Positions 7,838-14,959 are shown, counted from the first letter of the stretch. The stretch is DNA of 29,442 nt from Candidatus Pacearchaeota archaeon (GCA_017609995.1 JAFCCX010000002.1:1-29442), one strand, 5' to 3'. Made by a program: numbers and translations. Notes: generated by a model from the letters alone, not told the origin.

Positions 7838-7842
7838 GTACT

Positions 7843-7856
7843 CTTTTAAGTTTTAT
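7843..7856 (+). promoter_or_regulatory. TATA-like element for the 876-residue gene
   Basis: CTTTTAAGTTTTAT lies 16-29 bp upstream of ATG 7872, suitable for a leaderless or short-leader transcript. Confidence 0.4.
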
Positions 7857-7871
7857 TGTTTAGTGTAGACT

Positions 7872-10502
7872 ATGAATGAACTAGTTGTAAAAAGCAGTGG
7901 TCAGAATATTGCTTCTATTGACCAGTATGGTATTGAAGTTATAGAACCGAAGGCGTTTTTTGACGTAATGCAACAAGCACCAGCAACTTTCTTAAGAGTT
8001 ACAGGAACAGTAGATAATCTAGTTAATTCACTAATTATGCCTGCTACAGATAAGGAGATTTTTTGGACCAAACGAGCACCACAAGAAGGAGATATTCAAG
8101 TTGAAAATGTTGAAAAGTATCTTACTGACCTAGAAGATGAATTGGAAGAAGGTTCAATTGATGCTCTTTCAAAAATAAAACAACACATTATTGTGAGTAA
8201 AGATCGAGCTGTAAATGTTTTTGAAGCGCTATATAACCAAATATCTGAAACAAATAAACAACTTAGGAAGAATGTTCCGTTAGGTTATATGAGTGATCTT
8301 AAGCGAATGACTGCCAGGGAAGAACAAGTTAAGTCTGCTATTGAAGAGTTATCTGGTTGGAAGTTGAGAGATGATTTTAAGTTAGAGTATTCTGGTGAGG
8401 AAGAGATGAATACAGCTGTTAATAAATTAGAAGATCATTGTTATGGTACACATAATGAAACTTTCGGTGATATTTACATTAAGCAGTTTGTAAATGGTTT
8501 TACTCCCGAAGCAAATACAGCTGAACAAGCATTTGCACTTTTTGCACTAGGTCTTTTATCTGCTCCAGCTTTACAACAGTTTGTTCCAGAAGTTGCTAAA
8601 ACTCTTGAAACTATGTTGCACGCTCTAAATCCACTTGGAAGTGCTGTTGGTGCAGACGGCGATATTGAATATATTACAGATACTCACGAGGATGTTCATG
8701 AATTAGCAGGAGATATTAATTTAGATGAGACTAAAATAGTTCATAGCGCAGTTACTGGTGATGTCGAAGGACCTTTCTATAGCAACATTACTTTAACTGA
8801 TATGCATGGTGATAATGCTGAAATACTAACACAAGTAGTTAGTGATGATGGGTGGGTTAGTGAAGTATACTTTACAGAAGAAGGTATTGTCTATCGACTA
8901 GTTGATTATTATAAATATCTTAATTCAGAAGACTCTATTGAAAATCTAACTAGTGAAGTTCATCTAATAGATAAAGAAGGTAATGACACTATGTTATTTA
9001 ATAAAAAAGGAACACCGCTTTTAATTGCATCACCAGATGGAAAACTTGCTTATACACAGTTCAATAATATATCTTCAATTGTAGGTAGAATTGTAGATTT
9101 TGATGATAAAATTATATATGAGGAAGAGGGTATTTCAATTGATGATTTTGATGGAACGAAGATAATCTATAGTGCTTTCGGAGATAATGAAGGAACATAT
9201 ATTCTAGATCTTGAAACAAACACAACAAAAAAATTAACAGATGAAAGATTCCTTGAAAGAATGTTCTTGACTCCAGAAGAAAACATATTACATTATGAAG
9301 AAGCTAAATCCGAAGATGGAGAATTCCCTGTAATATCTGATGGAAATAATTCAAGAAGAATACTTGACCGTAATGATACACTTGTTTTAGCTGTAAGTTT
9401 AGAAAATATTCTTTTCAGGAAAAATACAGGATATGATGGTCCGACTCACGATGATTTAGCTATTATGAAATATAATGATTCAGTTAATGGAACAGAACCA
9501 AACGGAACTGAACCAAATGGAACCCAGGATTTACATGAACAAGATATTAGTATTGAGCTTGTAGATAATAATGGAGATATACGTGATCTTACTGGATTAG
9601 CTTATGCTTTTAAGTCTTCAGAAAAGGGACAGACTTTAGATTATAATCATATTGATACAACACTTACTATTCGAATTCCAAAAGATAAAGCACCAGATTC
9701 TTTAGAAGCATTAGTTAAAGAAGAAAATAAATTTGGAGGTATTACTGAAAAAAGATTCCCTCTTCAAAGAGTAGGAGAAGATGGAGCAAATATTCTTTAC
9801 GAGGGAGATGTTGTATACACTGTATTACATTCTGAAGTAAAAACTGCAATTAATGCACTTTTCCCACATGTAGTTGATGCATTAATGCGAGTGATAGATG
9901 ATCAACCCGAAGTTTATTTAACTGATTTTGTAGCTGATGGTGAAATTGTGCCTTCTGATCCTGCGCCAGGCATACATTTACCAGATCTGGAAGAAGCAGG
10001 TATTGAAGATAGATTACCTTATACCTATACTGAAGTTGTTATTATGTCGCCGTTAGTTATGCGCGTAATTGATAAAGATGGAAATCAATTAGGTAAAGAT
10101 GTATTTGATAGAGAATTTAATGAGATAGATGGTTTTTATTTTAATGGTGATCCAAAACTTCTTGTTGCTTTTGATAATGATATTGAATTTTTAGTTACAG
10201 GTGCGACTGGAAGTGGACGGTATAAATTAGGATATCGGGTTGTTTCAAATGGCGTTGAGGTTTTTGAACATGTTGAAGAAGGAAAAGCTGAAATGGGAAA
10301 AACTACAAGCTATGATCTAACAGCTCGTGAATCAGAAAGTTCTGATGATGAAATTGATCCAATGATTCTACCAACAATTGGCGGAACGTTAGTAACTGCT
10401 GCAGCATTAGCTTATATTTTCCGTAAACTTGGAATATCTGTAATTAAAAGAGATGAAGAAACTAATAAATTATCAATTAATTTACCAATACGTAAAAAAT
10501 AA
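7872..10502 (+). CDS. Large protein with propeller-like repeats and C-terminal membrane anchor
   Basis: 876 residues. No N-terminal signal peptide is visible. The first 230 residues are mostly helical. The middle (about 270-560) has repeated beta-strand units such as SPDGKLAYTQF, FDGTKIIYSAF and TYILDLETNTTKKLTDE, which resemble TolB/WD-like propeller blades. An Asn-Gly-Thr linker (three NGT copies, about 539-553) follows, then more beta-rich domains. One transmembrane helix lies near 832-850 (TIGGTLVTAAALAYIF), followed by a basic tail of 26 residues, as in tail-anchored surface proteins. Many N-x-S/T sequons suggest glycosylation, which conflicts with the missing signal peptide. Family not recognised. 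Confidence 0.7.
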   Translation: MNELVVKSSGQNIASIDQYGIEVIEPKAFFDVMQQAPATFLRVTGTVDNLVNSLIMPATDKEIFWTKRAPQEGDIQVENVEKYLTDLEDELEEGSIDALSKIKQHIIVSKDRAVNVFEALYNQISETNKQLRKNVPLGYMSDLKRMTAREEQVKSAIEELSGWKLRDDFKLEYSGEEEMNTAVNKLEDHCYGTHNETFGDIYIKQFVNGFTPEANTAEQAFALFALGLLSAPALQQFVPEVAKTLETMLHALNPLGSAVGADGDIEYITDTHEDVHELAGDINLDETKIVHSAVTGDVEGPFYSNITLTDMHGDNAEILTQVVSDDGWVSEVYFTEEGIVYRLVDYYKYLNSEDSIENLTSEVHLIDKEGNDTMLFNKKGTPLLIASPDGKLAYTQFNNISSIVGRIVDFDDKIIYEEEGISIDDFDGTKIIYSAFGDNEGTYILDLETNTTKKLTDERFLERMFLTPEENILHYEEAKSEDGEFPVISDGNNSRRILDRNDTLVLAVSLENILFRKNTGYDGPTHDDLAIMKYNDSVNGTEPNGTEPNGTQDLHEQDISIELVDNNGDIRDLTGLAYAFKSSEKGQTLDYNHIDTTLTIRIPKDKAPDSLEALVKEENKFGGITEKRFPLQRVGEDGANILYEGDVVYTVLHSEVKTAINALFPHVVDALMRVIDDQPEVYLTDFVADGEIVPSDPAPGIHLPDLEEAGIEDRLPYTYTEVVIMSPLVMRVIDKDGNQLGKDVFDREFNEIDGFYFNGDPKLLVAFDNDIEFLVTGATGSGRYKLGYRVVSNGVEVFEHVEEGKAEMGKTTSYDLTARESESSDDEIDPMILPTIGGTLVTAAALAYIFRKLGISVIKRDEETNKLSINLPIRKK

Positions 10503-10504
10503 TT

Positions 10505-10696
10505 CTATTTATGTCGCCAGTAATGCATTATACCTGTTACTGCAGCAGCTGCGCCGAGAAACATTATAATTGCTGATGAACCAACTGCAAAATCTGTTCC
10601 AAGTTCTAAGAGTCTAGCAACTCCAAAAGCCATTGCTGCTAATCCGAAAAGCAATAAGTAATAGTCATGATAATCGTGGTTGAAGTGAACTTTCAT
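10505..10696 (-). CDS. Small two-helix membrane protein
   Basis: 63 residues from the internal start MKVHFNHDYHDYY; an earlier ATG at 10750 would overlap the L10e gene by 32 bp and is less likely. A His/Tyr-rich N-terminus is followed by two hydrophobic helices (LLLFGLAAMAFGVARLL and SSAIIMFLGAAAAVTGIM) and a short HYWRHK tail. It lies 22 bp downstream of the L10e gene on the same strand and is probably co-transcribed. Function unknown. Confidence 0.6.
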   Translation of the reverse strand: MKVHFNHDYHDYYLLLFGLAAMAFGVARLLELGTDFAVGSSAIIMFLGAAAAVTGIMHYWRHK

Positions 10697-10718
10697 AAAA
10701 GTAAAAGAATCTAGAAGT

Positions 10719-11240
10719 TTATAATTTTTGTGATTGAATTGAACAAGCAATTGGGAATTTATGTGATGCTTTCTTTAGTACTTCCCCAGCAAAAATAACC
10801 TCGGCTTCATCAATGAAAATTGTGAAAATAACTTTTCCAGGTTTTACATGTGCTGATAATCCATAAGGTTTTCCAAATGATTTTTTCATACCTTGCTGGA
10901 ATCTGTCTGCTCCAGCTCCACCTGCAATTGGATGTTCTCGCATAATATGATGTGGAAAAGCGCGGATTTTGAATGCATATCCTTGCTTTCCAAGCTTTGC
11001 ACTAAGATGTCTAATTGTGCTCTGTCTTGCAGCTTCAATAGCATTGTGCCGAAGATTTACTTCTTTCTTAGCAACAAGGTCAACTTGAAATGGGAACTTT
11101 TTAGAAAGATTTCCTGAGTCAAATGAAACGATTTTTGAACCTGGAACTCCCTTAACAAAAGACTTCTTTTTATATTTAGATTTTCGAGTATAAGCTCTTT
11201 TAATTCTTCGATATGCTTGTGCACCACGTAACTTTGCCAT
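10719..11240 (-). CDS. rpl10e: Ribosomal protein L10e (uL16)
   Basis: 173 residues, the usual length. uL16 is a large-subunit protein near the tRNA-binding sites. Recognised by YRRIKRAYTRK at the N-terminus, VPGSKIVSFDSGN, LRHNAIEAARQS, FKIRAFPHHIMREHPIAGGAGADR, QGMKKSFGKPYGL and the C-terminal VLKKASHKFP, all in family order. The N-terminal segment SKYKKKSFVKG is a few residues longer than in textbook homologues. Its TATA-like element lies about 26 bp upstream, and the gene stands alone rather than in a ribosomal operon. Confidence 0.95.
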   Translation of the reverse strand: MAKLRGAQAYRRIKRAYTRKSKYKKKSFVKGVPGSKIVSFDSGNLSKKFPFQVDLVAKKEVNLRHNAIEAARQSTIRHLSAKLGKQGYAFKIRAFPHHIMREHPIAGGAGADRFQQGMKKSFGKPYGLSAHVKPGKVIFTIFIDEAEVIFAGEVLKKASHKFPIACSIQSQKL

Positions 11241-11260
11241 GTTCTTGAGTTAAAAAGTCT

Positions 11261-11271
11261 CTTTTTAAAAC
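11261..11271 (-). promoter_or_regulatory. TATA-like element for rpl10e
   Basis: On the minus strand GTTTTAAAAAG is centred about 26 bp upstream of the start at 11240. It shares an 82-bp divergent region with the next promoter. Confidence 0.5.
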
Positions 11272-11291
11272 TTTTGATTAAATCAAACAAA

Positions 11292-11302
11292 TCTTTATAT
11301 TC
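11292..11302 (+). promoter_or_regulatory. TATA-like element for the PEP-synthase-like gene
   Basis: TCTTTATATTC lies 21-31 bp upstream of ATG 11323. Confidence 0.5.
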
Positions 11303-11322
11303 TAAAACCAACGATTTTAGGT

Positions 11323-12894
11323 ATGGTTCAGTCTAAGAACATTGTTTGGCTAAATTCAATATCTAAAAAGGATACTGAGCTTTTTGGTGAGAATGCTACA
11401 AGACTTGCTGAATTAGCTCAATCAAAAATTAAAATTCCATCAACTTTTCTTGTACACTCCAGAGTTTTTGAAAGACTTGCTTCAAAAATAATGCCTCAGA
11501 TTGACATAGCACTAACTGCAGTTAGTAAAGATGATTTCTATTCAATAAAAACAGCTTCAGAACAAATAAAACAGCTGATTTATGGTCTTGAATTCTCAGA
11601 GGAGCTTCAATCAGAGATTCTTTCAGCATACAAGCAATTAAGCAATGTTCACATTAATGCTTATGCAGTTAGTGATAAAACAAAGGAGCTGATTAGCACA
11701 GGTCGAGACCTTCCTTTTGTTGTTATCTCAGCATCGTCTCCAATGCCAAAAACAAACAACACTCAAGCAAATATCAAAGGCATTTCTCAACTTTCAAATG
11801 CAATTAAGTTATGTTGGTGTGCAATGTTCTCAGTAAGAGCAATATTTTATAGATTGAAATATGGTATTAGAAAAATAAATTTTACAATCATTGTTCAGAA
11901 GATGGTTAATGCAACAAAATCTGGAGATTTATTTACAATCAATCCAATTGGTGGTGATAAAAAATCAATGTACATACAAGCTATTTTTGGAATCCTTCCA
12001 AAATATATGAGCAACCCAACACAACTTGTTGTTGATAAAATTTCTAAGGATGTTAAAAGACTTGTAATTAATAATCAACAAACATATCTTGCTAGAGATT
12101 CACAATCTGGAGAAGTAATTGATAAAGAAATACCACCTGAACTTTCAAATTCTCAAATTCTTTCAAAAGATGAACTAAATTCTCTTGTTGATATTTCATC
12201 AGCTGTTCAATCAACACTTAATTTTCCACAATATCTTACTTGGGCAATTGAGCGAGGAGAGATTTTTATAACAAGTAGCAAACGGATTACAGATGTTTTC
12301 AAGAATCCATTACCTGAATTAGATAGAACAAGCCAGTTATCTGGCCAACCACTTATTTCACAAAATTTCTCAGGAACAATTGGCTCTGATGTCTTGGTAG
12401 TTCAAGATACAACAGATGATCTTATTCAAAATATGCTAAGTTCTTCAGGAATACTTGTTGAAAATCCATGTTTAACATCTCATGCTGCAATTATTTCTTA
12501 TGAATTTAATAAACCATGTGTACTTGGAGTTAAAAAAGCAACAGAAATGCAAGACGGAAGCAAAGTTACTGTTAATGAATCAGGTTCAATTTATCTTGAA
12601 ACACCCCAATCTGAACAGAGCTCAGATGGGCCCCACCGAAACTTTGTTTCGGTTAGGGCACCACAACCAACATATTCTCCACCACAAGAATCTTATTCTT
12701 CTGAGACAGAAAACTCATCTTTAAGTGATTTAGATGAAAAATTTGCTGAAATTGAAAAGAAAGTAACTGATTTGGTTTATGAAGATACTCAAAAAAGACG
12801 AGAAGGATTGAATGTTGAAGAAGGGCAAGCTAAGTTCCTCTCTGAACTTGAATGGAAAATTCGGGAGATAAGAAAGAAGTTATCAGAGCTTTAG
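11323..12894 (+). CDS. Degenerate PEP-synthase/PPDK-like protein with coiled-coil tail
   Basis: 523 residues. Residues 8-50 match the start of the PPDK/PEP-synthase ATP-grasp domain (W-L...D-x-x-L-F-G-x-N-A-x-x-L-A-E-L...I-P-x-x-F). Residues 160-205 match its AIKLCWCAMFSVRAIFYR and VQKMV...SGDLFTINP elements. Residues 345-425 are the swivelling phosphohistidine domain with TSHAAI (His387). The PEP/pyruvate TIM barrel is absent, and a Ser/Pro linker plus a charged coiled coil (about 465-523) replaces it. The nucleotide site looks eroded: where active enzymes have VRSSA..ED it has VISASSPMPKTNN, and the final QSR motif reads SSKR. It probably is not a working PEP synthase; it could be a phosphocarrier-like or structural derivative. 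Confidence 0.75.
   Translation: MVQSKNIVWLNSISKKDTELFGENATRLAELAQSKIKIPSTFLVHSRVFERLASKIMPQIDIALTAVSKDDFYSIKTASEQIKQLIYGLEFSEELQSEILSAYKQLSNVHINAYAVSDKTKELISTGRDLPFVVISASSPMPKTNNTQANIKGISQLSNAIKLCWCAMFSVRAIFYRLKYGIRKINFTIIVQKMVNATKSGDLFTINPIGGDKKSMYIQAIFGILPKYMSNPTQLVVDKISKDVKRLVINNQQTYLARDSQSGEVIDKEIPPELSNSQILSKDELNSLVDISSAVQSTLNFPQYLTWAIERGEIFITSSKRITDVFKNPLPELDRTSQLSGQPLISQNFSGTIGSDVLVVQDTTDDLIQNMLSSSGILVENPCLTSHAAIISYEFNKPCVLGVKKATEMQDGSKVTVNESGSIYLETPQSEQSSDGPHRNFVSVRAPQPTYSPPQESYSSETENSSLSDLDEKFAEIEKKVTDLVYEDTQKRREGLNVEEGQAKFLSELEWKIREIRKKLSEL
12630..12659 (+). repeat. GC-rich palindrome inside a coding linker
   Basis: ACCGAAAC (12635-12642), loop TTT, GTTTCGGT (12646-12653) form a perfect 8-bp stem, extended by GCCC (12630-12633) and GGGC (12656-12659) across a small internal loop. 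It lies in the low-complexity linker of the PEP-synthase-like gene and is richer in G+C than its surroundings. Confidence 0.6.
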
Positions 12895-12898
12895 CTAA

Positions 12899-12910
12899 CT
12901 TTTTAAACCT
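12899..12910 (+). promoter_or_regulatory. TATA-like element for the dph2 N-terminal gene
   Basis: CTTTTTAAACCT lies 19-30 bp upstream of ATG 12929. Confidence 0.5.
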
Positions 12911-12928
12911 ATTTTTTTAAGTTAAGTT

Positions 12929-13174
12929 ATGTACGATTTAGAACTTGAGAAAGTAATTAAAGAAATTAAGAAAAACAAAGCCAGGAAAGTAGTTATCCAA
13001 CTTCCAGACGGATTAAAACCAAAAGCTACTGAAATTAAAGAAAAATTAGAGAAAAAAAGCAATGCTGAGGTCTTTATTTGGCTTGGTTCTAATTTTGGTT
13101 CTTGCGATATTCCGAAAAATTTTCCAAAAGATTTTGATTTAACAGTTAGCTTCGGACACAGTGTATCCGTCTAG
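12929..13174 (+). CDS. dph2: Dph2 domain 1 encoded as a separate gene (split Dph2, N-terminal half)
   Basis: 81 residues. Dph2 uses a radical [4Fe-4S]-SAM mechanism to transfer the 3-amino-3-carboxypropyl group to the target histidine of aEF2, the first step of diphthamide formation. Visible family motifs are VVIQLPDGLK (residues 21-30), SNFGSCDIP with Cys59, and DLTVSFGHS (70-77). Cys59 sits at the same position as the first cluster cysteine I recall for Pyrococcus Dph2. The frame stops directly after FGHSVSV, where normal Dph2 continues into domain 2. That continuation is the gene at 13594. It has its own TATA box, and the clean domain-boundary break argues for a stable split. Confidence 0.85.
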   Translation: MYDLELEKVIKEIKKNKARKVVIQLPDGLKPKATEIKEKLEKKSNAEVFIWLGSNFGSCDIPKNFPKDFDLTVSFGHSVSV

Positions 13175-13185
13175 TAGTTAATTAA

Positions 13186-13196
13186 CTTTAAATAAA
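13186..13196 (+). promoter_or_regulatory. TATA-like element for the interposed membrane gene
   Basis: CTTTAAATAAA at 13186-13196 precedes an AAAGGTGA ribosome-binding site (13226-13233) and ATG 13240. The leader would be about 20 nt. Confidence 0.45.
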
Positions 13197-13239
13197 CGCG
13201 CTTGCTTATAGTAGTTAGTCTAATTAAAGGTGACTTAAC

Positions 13240-13527
13240 ATGCTAGGACTTGAAGGCTTTTTAGGAACCGCAGTCGGTATCCTATTGGGATTAGCGTTAT
13301 TAAAATACAGTGGTTACGTAGACGCCGTAAAGAAAGAGCTAGGATATATTGCATCAGGAGCTATCTTCATGCTTCTGGCTGCAGTTGTTGAATCAACATC
13401 ATCCTCTTTAGCCCAACTAGACACAATTATTGGATATATCAGCTTAATCTTTGTAGTAATTGCATTTATATTGGTACTTATTGGTGCCATCACAATGGCA
13501 ATACAGATTTTCTCTAAGTTAAAATAA
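13240..13527 (+). CDS. 95-residue membrane protein lying between the Dph2 halves
   Basis: Three hydrophobic helices (about 7-23, 37-55, 66-90) with little soluble sequence: GFLGTAVGILLGLALLKYSG, then YIASGAIFMLLAAVVE, then IGYISLIFVVIAFILVLIGA. It starts behind a good ribosome-binding site and its own TATA box, and ends in a hairpin-plus-T-tract. It has no visible similarity to Dph2 and no transposase or integrase features. It appears to be a self-contained transcription unit inserted between the two parts of dph2. Function unknown. Confidence 0.7.
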   Translation: MLGLEGFLGTAVGILLGLALLKYSGYVDAVKKELGYIASGAIFMLLAAVVESTSSSLAQLDTIIGYISLIFVVIAFILVLIGAITMAIQIFSKLK

Positions 13528-13557
13528 ACTTAGAGCTTTCTTTCTTTTTTTATTTTT
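13512..13557 (+). terminator. Hairpin plus T-rich tract after the interposed gene
   Basis: CTCTAAGTT (13512-13520), loop AAAATA, AACTTAGAG (13527-13535) is a perfect 9-bp stem overlapping the stop codon. It is followed by a run of mostly T (13537-13557). This is the strongest terminator-like structure in the window. Confidence 0.65.
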
Positions 13558-13562
13558 CAAAA

Positions 13563-13575
13563 CCCTTAAAAGTGG
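13563..13575 (+). promoter_or_regulatory. TATA-like element for the dph2 C-terminal gene
   Basis: CCCTTAAAAGTGG is centred about 25 bp upstream of ATG 13594 and directly follows the terminator, so the second Dph2 half is expressed from its own, probably leaderless, transcript. Confidence 0.5.
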
Positions 13576-13593
13576 TATTTATCTTCATTTCTC

Positions 13594-14265
13594 ATGAAAC
13601 AACTGTTCATTGAAGCACATTCAAATCAAAGCATATTACCTGCTCTTAAGGCGAATTTGAAGAATTTAACAGGTAAAACTATTGGTTTAGCTACTACTGT
13701 TCAACATATTCATGAGATTTCTGAAGCGAAAAACATACTTGAAAAAGAAGGATTTAAGGTTATTTTAGCTAAATCACAGAAAAATGTTGCTAATCAGGGC
13801 ATAAAAGCTAACCATTTAGGTCAAGTTCTTGGTTGTGACGCGTCAAACAGTAGCCAGAAAGTTGATTCTTGGCTGTATATAGGCACAGGACAATTTCATC
13901 CAATTGCAATTGCTTTAGAGACAAATGTGCCAGTTTATGCTTTAGATCCGTTTAGTAAGAAAATAGAGCAAATATCTGCTAAAACGTGGCTTGCTAGAAA
14001 AGCTGCTAAGTTATCAAAGCTGAAAGATGCTAAGAAAGTTGGTATAATTCTTTCAACAAAACCAGGTCAATACAAACCAAAACTTGTTGATAAGCTTAGA
14101 AAAAAGCTAGAGGGCAAAGAAACCTTTACATTCATAGCAGATTTGATTCAATCAAATGAACTTTTGAACTTCCCAGATATTGATATCTGGATAAACACAG
14201 CTTGCCCAAGACTTGTAGATGATAAGTGGCCAAAGACAATGATTAATGCAGATTGGTTACTTTAG
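13594..14265 (+). CDS. dph2: Dph2 domains 2-3 encoded as a separate gene (split Dph2, C-terminal half)
   Basis: 223 residues. It starts MKQLFIEAH, equivalent to the strand opening domain 2, and carries TTVQHIHEI, LGQVLGCD with Cys81, YIGTGQFHPIAIALET, VYALDPFSKK, GIILSTKPGQ and INTACPRL with Cys204. Adding the 81-residue first half puts the cysteines at 59, 162 and 285, close to the 59/163/287 spacing I recall for archaeal Dph2. The combined length of 304 residues is near the usual 320-340. A complete iron-sulfur site would therefore need both polypeptides. The motifs look intact, which argues against decay. Confidence 0.87.
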   Translation: MKQLFIEAHSNQSILPALKANLKNLTGKTIGLATTVQHIHEISEAKNILEKEGFKVILAKSQKNVANQGIKANHLGQVLGCDASNSSQKVDSWLYIGTGQFHPIAIALETNVPVYALDPFSKKIEQISAKTWLARKAAKLSKLKDAKKVGIILSTKPGQYKPKLVDKLRKKLEGKETFTFIADLIQSNELLNFPDIDIWINTACPRLVDDKWPKTMINADWLL

Positions 14266-14330
14266 CTTCTCTAACTCTTCTAATCGGTCTGTAGTCTTAC
14301 AAAATGCTTAGAAAATTCACCAATAGTAAC

Positions 14331-14342
14331 GCTTATAAATAC
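14331..14342 (+). promoter_or_regulatory. TATA-like element for rpoL
   Basis: GCTTATAAATAC lies 19-30 bp before the preferred start ATG 14361 and inside a possible N-terminal extension, which argues against the upstream ATG at 14304. Confidence 0.55.
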
Positions 14343-14360
14343 GAATTTAGGGGAATAATT

Positions 14361-14621
14361 ATGGAATTCGATGTTGTTGAAAACAAGACAAATGTTCTAA
14401 AACTAAAATTCAAAGTAATAGATCAAGGTATCATGAGTGCAATTAAAGCTCAGGTTTGGGAAGACAAAGCAACTGAGTTAGCTGGTTTTAAAGTTACTCA
14501 TCCAGAGACAGGAACTTTAGATTTTACTTTGAAAACAAAAGGAAAATCAGCACAAAAAGTATGGAATGATGCTTTGAGCAAATTATCTAAGAAAACTGAA
14601 GAATTTAAAAAGAGTCTTTAA
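14361..14621 (+). CDS. rpoL: DNA-directed RNA polymerase subunit L (Rpb11 homologue)
   Basis: 86 residues from ATG 14361. RpoL pairs with subunit D to form the alpha-like assembly platform of archaeal RNA polymerase. The pattern MEFDVVENKTNVLKLKF, ...IMSAIKAQVWEDKATELAGFKVTHPETGTLDFTLKTKG..., then an amphipathic C-terminal helix, follows the family fold and length (about 85-100). The middle is divergent: the usual L-L-N-L-L-R is IMSAIKA. An earlier ATG at 14304 would add 19 unrelated residues and contain the TATA box, so it is rejected. Confidence 0.8.
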   Translation: MEFDVVENKTNVLKLKFKVIDQGIMSAIKAQVWEDKATELAGFKVTHPETGTLDFTLKTKGKSAQKVWNDALSKLSKKTEEFKKSL

Positions 14622-14629
14622 AAGACTCT
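14611..14629. terminator. Hairpin between convergent genes
   Basis: AGAGTCTT (14611-14618), loop TAA, AAGACTCT (14622-14629) is a perfect 8-bp stem covering the rpoL stop. It sits exactly where rpoL and the minus-strand gene at 14628 meet, so it may terminate both. No long T-run follows. Confidence 0.5.
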
Positions 14630-14906
14630 AAATTTTGACTTTTATGCCACCAATCTTCTTTGCTAAGAAGTTGTAGATTATTGCATAAACTGCACCCATG
14701 ATGAAGTATATTATTGCGTACACAATAGGCATCACAATTATTGCTAAGTAGCCGAGATTTAAGTCAATTCCAAGTGTTGCTAATCCTGCGCCACCTAATG
14801 CAGCAATAAAAATACCTGTGAATAGTCCAAATACAATTCCAAATAGAGCTGCAATTTTTGCTACAGACATAATGTCAAATTGTTTAAGTTCGATTTGACC
14901 TTTCAT
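14628..14906 (-). CDS. Small membrane protein, DUF3566-like
   Basis: 92 residues. A short polar N-terminus (KGQIELKQFDIMSVAKIAAL) leads into two or three helices (about 17-40, 48-68, 68-85) rich in Gly and Ala. The layout (short beta-like lead, SVAKI, G-x-x-F-G-x-x-x-G) resembles archaeal proteins annotated with the DUF3566 membrane domain, but this is from memory of the pattern and not proven. It is convergent with rpoL and has its own TATA-like element upstream. Function unknown. Confidence 0.6.
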   Translation of the reverse strand: MKGQIELKQFDIMSVAKIAALFGIVFGLFTGIFIAALGGAGLATLGIDLNLGYLAIIVMPIVYAIIYFIMGAVYAIIYNFLAKKIGGIKVKI

Positions 14907-14925
14907 TAAATAAAACTAAAGACTA

Positions 14926-14937
14926 GCTATATAAAAA
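14926..14937 (-). promoter_or_regulatory. TATA-like element for the 14628-14906 gene
   Basis: The minus strand reads TTTTTATATAGC, centred about 26 bp upstream of the start at 14906. Confidence 0.5.
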
Positions 14938-14949
14938 TTTATCCAAAAT

Positions 14950-14959
14950 CCTTTTAAGT
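14950..14959 (+). promoter_or_regulatory. TATA-like element for the signal peptidase operon
   Basis: CCTTTTAAGT is 21-30 bp upstream of ATG 14980. Confidence 0.45.

Noticed and set aside
12482..12724. Alternate-frame open reading inside the PEP-synthase-like gene
   Set aside because: It lies wholly inside a well-supported gene in another frame and has no start signals.
13100..13174. Simple frameshift in dph2 as the cause of its short N-terminal half
   Set aside because: The continuation of Dph2 lies 420 bases downstream behind a separate gene and promoters, so no single-base change restores one reading frame.
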